Of a DNA stretch of 64,000 nucleotides, positions 62,901 through 64,000 are shown one piece after another. This DNA is from Prolixibacteraceae bacterium. Its GTDB lineage: Bacteria; Bacteroidota; Bacteroidia; Bacteroidales; Prolixibacteraceae. Under the pieces are notes generated by a model, which had not been told where the DNA came from, did not search any database, and saw nothing but the letters and a program-made list of their open reading frames with translations. The translations under genes were made by a program, and so were the position numbers. The DNA lies in contig JABGRN010000007.1 of the NCBI GenBank assembly GCA_018648265.1, forward strand, positions 1 through 64,000, read 5' to 3'. The stretch's first letter is position 1. Each line of letters starts with the position of its first letter.

Positions 62901-64000
62901 TGCGAAGAATTGAAACAAGCGACTTTGAAACTTCAAATATTGAATTTATTGAATTCTGGTTGATGGATCCATTTGTAAACGATACGCTAGGGATGCACCA
63001 GGGAGGGGATTTATATTTCAACCTTGGCGATATTTCGGAGGATATATTAAAAGATTCGCGAAAAGCATTTGAAAACGGGTTACCAACTACTGAATTAGTA
63101 ACCAATGTTGACCCAACGATTTGGGGAAGGGTATCAACTTTACAATCACTGGTAAATGCTTTCGATAATAACCCGGAATCACGTAGATATCAGGATGTTG
63201 GTTTTGATGGAATGAATGACCAGGACGAACAAAATCACTTTGAACAATATTTAGATGATCTCAGGCAAAATGCAAACCAGGAAGCATTGACCAAGGCACT
63301 TAATGATCCTTCTTCTGATAATTACCATTATTACCGTGGTTCAGATTTTGATGACCAGCAACTGGATATACTTGAAAGATATAAACAATATAACGGCCCT
63401 GAAGGGAATTCGCCAACTACCGAAATGTCACCCGAATCATACCCAACTTCATCTTCTACAATTCCTGATATTGAAGATATTAATAACGATAACACACTTA
63501 ACGAATACGAACGGTATTATCAATACAAAGTCAGCATCAGAAAAAACGACATGCAGATTGGGCAGAATTACATTTCTGATATCAAGGAAAGCCGGGTCCA
63601 ACTAAAAAACGGGCAAATTGGAGAAGTAAAATGGTACCAATTTAAAATTCCTATTCGCGATCCCGATCAGGTTGTTGGTAATATTCGTGATTTTAAATCC
63701 ATCAGGTTTTTACGGATGTTTATGCGTGAATTCCAGGATCCGGTTGTTATGCGGTTTGCAACACTCGATTTAGTACGCGCAGACTGGAGACGTTACACCC
63801 GCGATATTGGCGAAGTAGGTACAAGCTCTCCTAATTCAACCTTCGATGTATCAGCCGTTAACATTGAGGAAAACGGTAGCCGCGAACCCGTAAATTACAT
63901 CCTCCCACCAGGAATCGATCGGGTTATCGACCCTGCCAATCCACAGCTCAGACAATTAAACGAACAGTCGATGGTTTTAAAAGTAACCGAACTGGAACAA
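59954..64000 (+). CDS. sprA: SprA/Sov, outer-membrane translocon of type IX secretion (partial)
   Basis: The frame is open from ATG 59954 to the window end, 1349 codons with no stop; the full family is about 2300-2500 residues, so the C-terminal half is missing. A signal peptide (NIFFFYLLIVSLTFA) is followed by SprA segments: NSLIPKLTIGGEAFNRIFGG, MNVMGQIGSKMNMRVNYNTE, YVDDFEGTKTTISL and FYPTERGPYNYDA. SprA forms the giant barrel through which T9SS cargo crosses the outer membrane. It is coupled to ruvA by position only; expression probably comes from the pdxA promoter or a local one I cannot see. Confidence 0.95.
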   Translation, partial: MELTRNLKNIFFFYLLIVSLTFAKKGVGADISTSTDMVVIQTIDTVEIDTIGPLPFPFEDQPAFGQLDQDSLKLFLNKPSNIKYEIEYDPVTGEYVFYEKIGNLNYRLPQTMSLDDYVDYDFEKSIKDYWKERTKIQDLEAKNSLIPKLTIGGEAFNRIFGGNTIDIQPQGYVEVSFGYQMNATENPAIPERLRKVPTFDFDEKIQMNVMGQIGSKMNMRVNYNTEATFDYENKMNLEYTGDEDEILKRIEAGNVSLPLNGSLITGASNLFGIKAEMQFGRMTLTTVFSQHKGETQTVETEGGAQISNFELSVADYDANRHFFLAQYFRDHYDEWLENTAVPRSPIHINKVEIWITNKSNNFTESRNIFALQDLGEHDPNIYNQVPSFQATPALPYPENIFPHNDANGLYYEMTNTHNSIRNVENITAEMSQFSPGYVGGQDFEKIEQARKLNPSEYTINERLGYISLNTSLNTDEILAVAFNYTSNGKIFQVGEFSTDGVDAPQTLLLKLIKGTNLTPNLPTWKLMMKNIYNLNAYQLSNDEFLFNVVYQNDSTGTYINYIPEGNINGQILLEVMNLDKLNKQLDPYKDGVFDYIEGITVYSNNGRIIFPVIEPFGSHLAKAIQDPTLIEKYTFQSLYDSTRIFAQQDAEHNKFRLTGSYKGSSSSDIMLGALNLAQGSVKVTAGGRELMENVDYTVDYTLGRVKIINQALLEAGTPIQVSTESEDLFTMQRKTLMGAHANYAFNDNFNLSATALYMHERPLTQKVDYGEDPISNLMVGFDTRYTTESMFLTKVIDAIPFYSTKTPSSIDFEAEIAQLIPGHSKVIEKSGTAYVDDFEGTKTTISLKTRQSWTLASTPQFQSNNFPEGNLTNSLEYGYNRAKLAFYIIDPLFLRNNSLTPDHIKNDNNQQSNHFVREIFEKEIFPAKESPVGQPTNIPVFDLAFYPTERGPYNYDAQPGNYSAGINADGSLKAPESRWGGIMRRIETSDFETSNIEFIEFWLMDPFVNDTLGMHQGGDLYFNLGDISEDILKDSRKAFENGLPTTELVTNVDPTIWGRVSTLQSLVNAFDNNPESRRYQDVGFDGMNDQDEQNHFEQYLDDLRQNANQEALTKALNDPSSDNYHYYRGSDFDDQQLDILERYKQYNGPEGNSPTTEMSPESYPTSSSTIPDIEDINNDNTLNEYERYYQYKVSIRKNDMQIGQNYISDIKESRVQLKNGQIGEVKWYQFKIPIRDPDQVVGNIRDFKSIRFLRMFMREFQDPVVMRFATLDLVRADWRRYTRDIGEVGTSSPNSTFDVSAVNIEENGSREPVNYILPPGIDRVIDPANPQLRQLNEQSMVLKVTELEQ

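Noticed and set aside
1-64000. CRISPR arrays, rRNA operons, complete insertion sequences, prophage structural genes
   Set aside because: I looked for regularly spaced repeats, 16S/23S signatures, DDE or HUH transposases and capsid or tail genes and saw none; only the integrase remnant points to mobility.

Overview
The window comes from a member of the Bacteroidota, most likely an environmental, gliding-type lineage near Marinilabiliales/Prolixibacteraceae (the family level is inference). The signs are a SusC/SusD pair under an ECF-sigma/FecR switch, four type IX secretion (T9SS) or gliding genes (porX, sprE/porW, gldH and the start of sprA), a secreted enzyme with a T9SS C-terminal sorting domain, a futalosine-pathway menaquinone gene (mqnC), and many exact matches to the Bacteroidota -7 promoter element TAnnTTTG just upstream of genes. 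The DNA is AT-rich, with densely packed short operons on both strands.

Layout. 1-2.2 kb: a sulfotransferase and a glycosyltransferase, convergent and overlapping (surface glycan). 2.4-3.7 kb: a genomic scar made of a decayed 5' piece of gltX, a decayed tyrosine recombinase, a tRNA-Val(GAC) and a mosaic tRNA pseudogene. 3.75-5.75 kb: a nucleobase permease with a putative outer-membrane channel. 5.9-8.3 kb: a Tat-exported aldo/keto reductase, a DUF2461 protein and ispD. 8.4-15.2 kb: a TetR-controlled TolC/MFP/RND efflux operon with a structured upstream region. 15.2-18.0 kb: mannose-1-phosphate guanylyltransferase and an MlaEF-type ABC pair. 18.0-23.5 kb: sprE and porX. 23.5-29.1 kb: mrp, an alkyltransferase-like protein, and the trmB, gldH, ricT and holB genes. 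29.3-36.9 kb: pgk, two small redox or membrane proteins, an amidase, rfbB, galE and an HU/SPOR protein.

36.9-55.5 kb is the accessory catabolic part. It holds a Tat-exported Gfo/Idh/MocA oxidoreductase, three sugar isomerase/epimerase-like TIM barrels, a nitroreductase, a T9SS-exported phosphatase-fold enzyme, two tandem aldo/keto reductases of which only one keeps a Tat signal, a lipoprotein sulfatase, the SusCD pair with its sigma and anti-sigma factors, and a class II aldolase. Together these suggest uptake and largely extracytoplasmic redox breakdown of a glycan or glycoside. A keto-sugar route is a reasonable hypothesis but is not proven here. 55.5-64 kb: mqnC, an M17 aminopeptidase, pdxA, ruvA and the first 1349 codons of sprA, which runs off the window.

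The genes connect through the T9SS. PorX and SprE (regulation and core function), SprA (outer-membrane translocon) and GldH (gliding lipoprotein) are scattered over more than 40 kb, and one of their probable cargo proteins lies in the catabolic island. I did not find a clearly unprecedented multi-gene system. The best second-look items are the gltX/integrase/tRNA scar, the duplicated reductases with different compartments, the keto-sugar-like cluster, the inverted repeats ahead of the efflux operon, and the nearly leaderless promoters.
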